DNA of 35,230 nucleotides, taken from the NCBI GenBank assembly GCA_902762325.1, contig CACWNV010000027.1:1-35230 (forward strand), in the 5' to 3' direction. The translations under genes and the position numbers were made by a program. The stretch is from an uncultured Prevotellaceae bacterium. GTDB lineage: Bacteria; Bacteroidota; Bacteroidia; Bacteroidales; Bacteroidaceae. The notes beneath the pieces are model-generated. The model was given only the letters and a program-made list of their open reading frames with translations. It ran no database searches and was not told where the DNA came from. Below are positions 34,753 to 35,230 of the stretch, piece after piece (position 1 is the first letter of the stretch; the number at the start of each line of letters is the position of its first letter).

Positions 34753-34760
34753 TAATTTTG
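34753..34760 (+). promoter_or_regulatory. -7 box (TAATTTTG) before purN
   Basis: A TAnnTTTG match lies 36 nt before the purN ATG, in the longest gene-free stretch of the window (34598-34796), which otherwise holds only the phosphatase promoter. No convincing -33 element was found. Confidence 0.45.
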
Positions 34761-34796
34761 CAGGCGAAAAGCGATAATTGCTTTTAACTTGTAATT

Positions 34797-35230
34797 ATGA
34801 TGAAGAGAATCAACATGGCAGTCTTTGTATCTGGAAGTGGTACTAACTGCGAGAACATTATCCGATATTTCAGCACCTCAGACCGTTATCATGTCGCCTT
34901 AGTGGTGAGTAACCGTCCAGACGCCTATGCTTTGGTTCGTGCTGAGAAACTGAATGTACCGACGAGAGTTGTAAACAAAGCAGCCTTGAACGACAGCAGT
35001 GTGATTCTGCCATTAATGGAACAGTTTGATATTCATTTCATCGTCCTGGCAGGATTCCTGCCACTCGTCCCCGATTTCCTCATCAATGCTTTCCCTCGTC
35101 GTATCATTAACCTCCACCCTGCCCTGCTGCCTAAATACGGAGGAAAAGGAATGTGGGGACACCATGTACACGAAGCAGTAAAGGCAGCCGGCGAGAAGGA
35201 AACTGGTATGACCGTACACTATGTTACCCC
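34797..35230 (+). CDS. purN: Phosphoribosylglycinamide formyltransferase PurN (3' end cut by window)
   Basis: PurN transfers a formyl group from 10-formyltetrahydrofolate to GAR in purine synthesis. The first ~144 residues are present. Visible motifs are NMAVFVSGSGTNCENI (GAR-phosphate loop), VVSNRPDAYAL, FIVLAGFLPLVP and NLHPALLPKYGGKGMWG, which includes the catalytic Asn and His of the family. The third catalytic residue (Asp) would lie just past the window edge. Two ATGs in a row (34797 and 34800) both fit; the second or first makes little difference. The ORF has no stop inside the window and is a normal, intact-looking gene as far as it can be seen. Confidence 0.95.
   Translation, partial: MMKRINMAVFVSGSGTNCENIIRYFSTSDRYHVALVVSNRPDAYALVRAEKLNVPTRVVNKAALNDSSVILPLMEQFDIHFIVLAGFLPLVPDFLINAFPRRIINLHPALLPKYGGKGMWGHHVHEAVKAAGEKETGMTVHYVT

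Noticed and set aside
1-35230. CRISPR arrays, tRNA/rRNA genes, insertion sequences, toxin-antitoxin or phage genes
   Set aside because: None seen: no regularly spaced direct repeats, no cloverleaf-like or rRNA-like stretch, and no transposase or integrase motif.

Overview
The window looks like the chromosome of a Prevotella-like member of the Bacteroidota (inference). Three things point there. Upstream regions carry TAnnTTTG -7 boxes, sometimes with a TTTG -33 element 19-20 nt away. One large secreted enzyme ends in a type IX secretion (T9SS) sorting domain. The gene content also fits: a DUF3822-type gene next to rsmD, GYF_2-domain proteins, and secreted GH43, GH128-like and CE12-like enzymes. 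No tRNA, rRNA, CRISPR array, transposase or phage gene was seen. No gene-free stretch exceeds 300 bases; the longest is about 200 bases before purN.

Region 1 (1-12642, + strand) is an exopolysaccharide or surface-glycan operon that enters the window already in progress. Its genes overlap or sit at most 31 nt apart, so they are probably one transcript whose promoter lies left of the window. In order: a truncated F420-dehydrogenase beta-subunit-like protein, a polysaccharide pyruvyl transferase, an alpha/alpha-toroid-like protein, wecC, a WecG/TagA transferase, wecB, a GT4 glycosyltransferase, a radical SAM/SPASM protein, a second GT4, a rhamnosyltransferase-like protein, a second WecG/TagA transferase, and a nucleotidyltransferase-fold protein. 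WecB and WecC make UDP-ManNAcA from UDP-GlcNAc. The WecG-type enzymes are the natural candidates to transfer ManNAc(A), and the GTs add further sugars. Pyruvylation is a likely decoration. The first three genes are noticeably more AT-rich than the rest.

Region 2 (12646-15057) holds a second nucleotidyltransferase-fold gene convergent with the first, a GYF_2 membrane protein and a small lipoprotein. The lipoprotein is translationally coupled to the large secreted GH128-like enzyme upstream of it (15057-17831).

Region 3 (17949-27089) is mostly core functions. A RecD-like helicase diverges from a transcript carrying a 30-residue membrane microprotein, a DUF3822-type protein and rsmD. On the minus strand an unrecognised 570-residue membrane protein leads an operon with queD, queE and cardiolipin synthase; dnaG lies upstream of it.

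Region 4 (27082-34597, minus strand) encodes secreted carbohydrate-active enzymes. These are a tandem SGNH/CE12-like esterase overlapping dnaG, a 1642-residue GH43 + GH128-like + dockerin protein, and a class A acid phosphatase. The window closes with the start of purN on the + strand.

The two GH128-like proteins share a ~190-residue N-terminal module as well as the catalytic core. They are the most distinctive pair in the window. I did not find a clear defence or mobile system.
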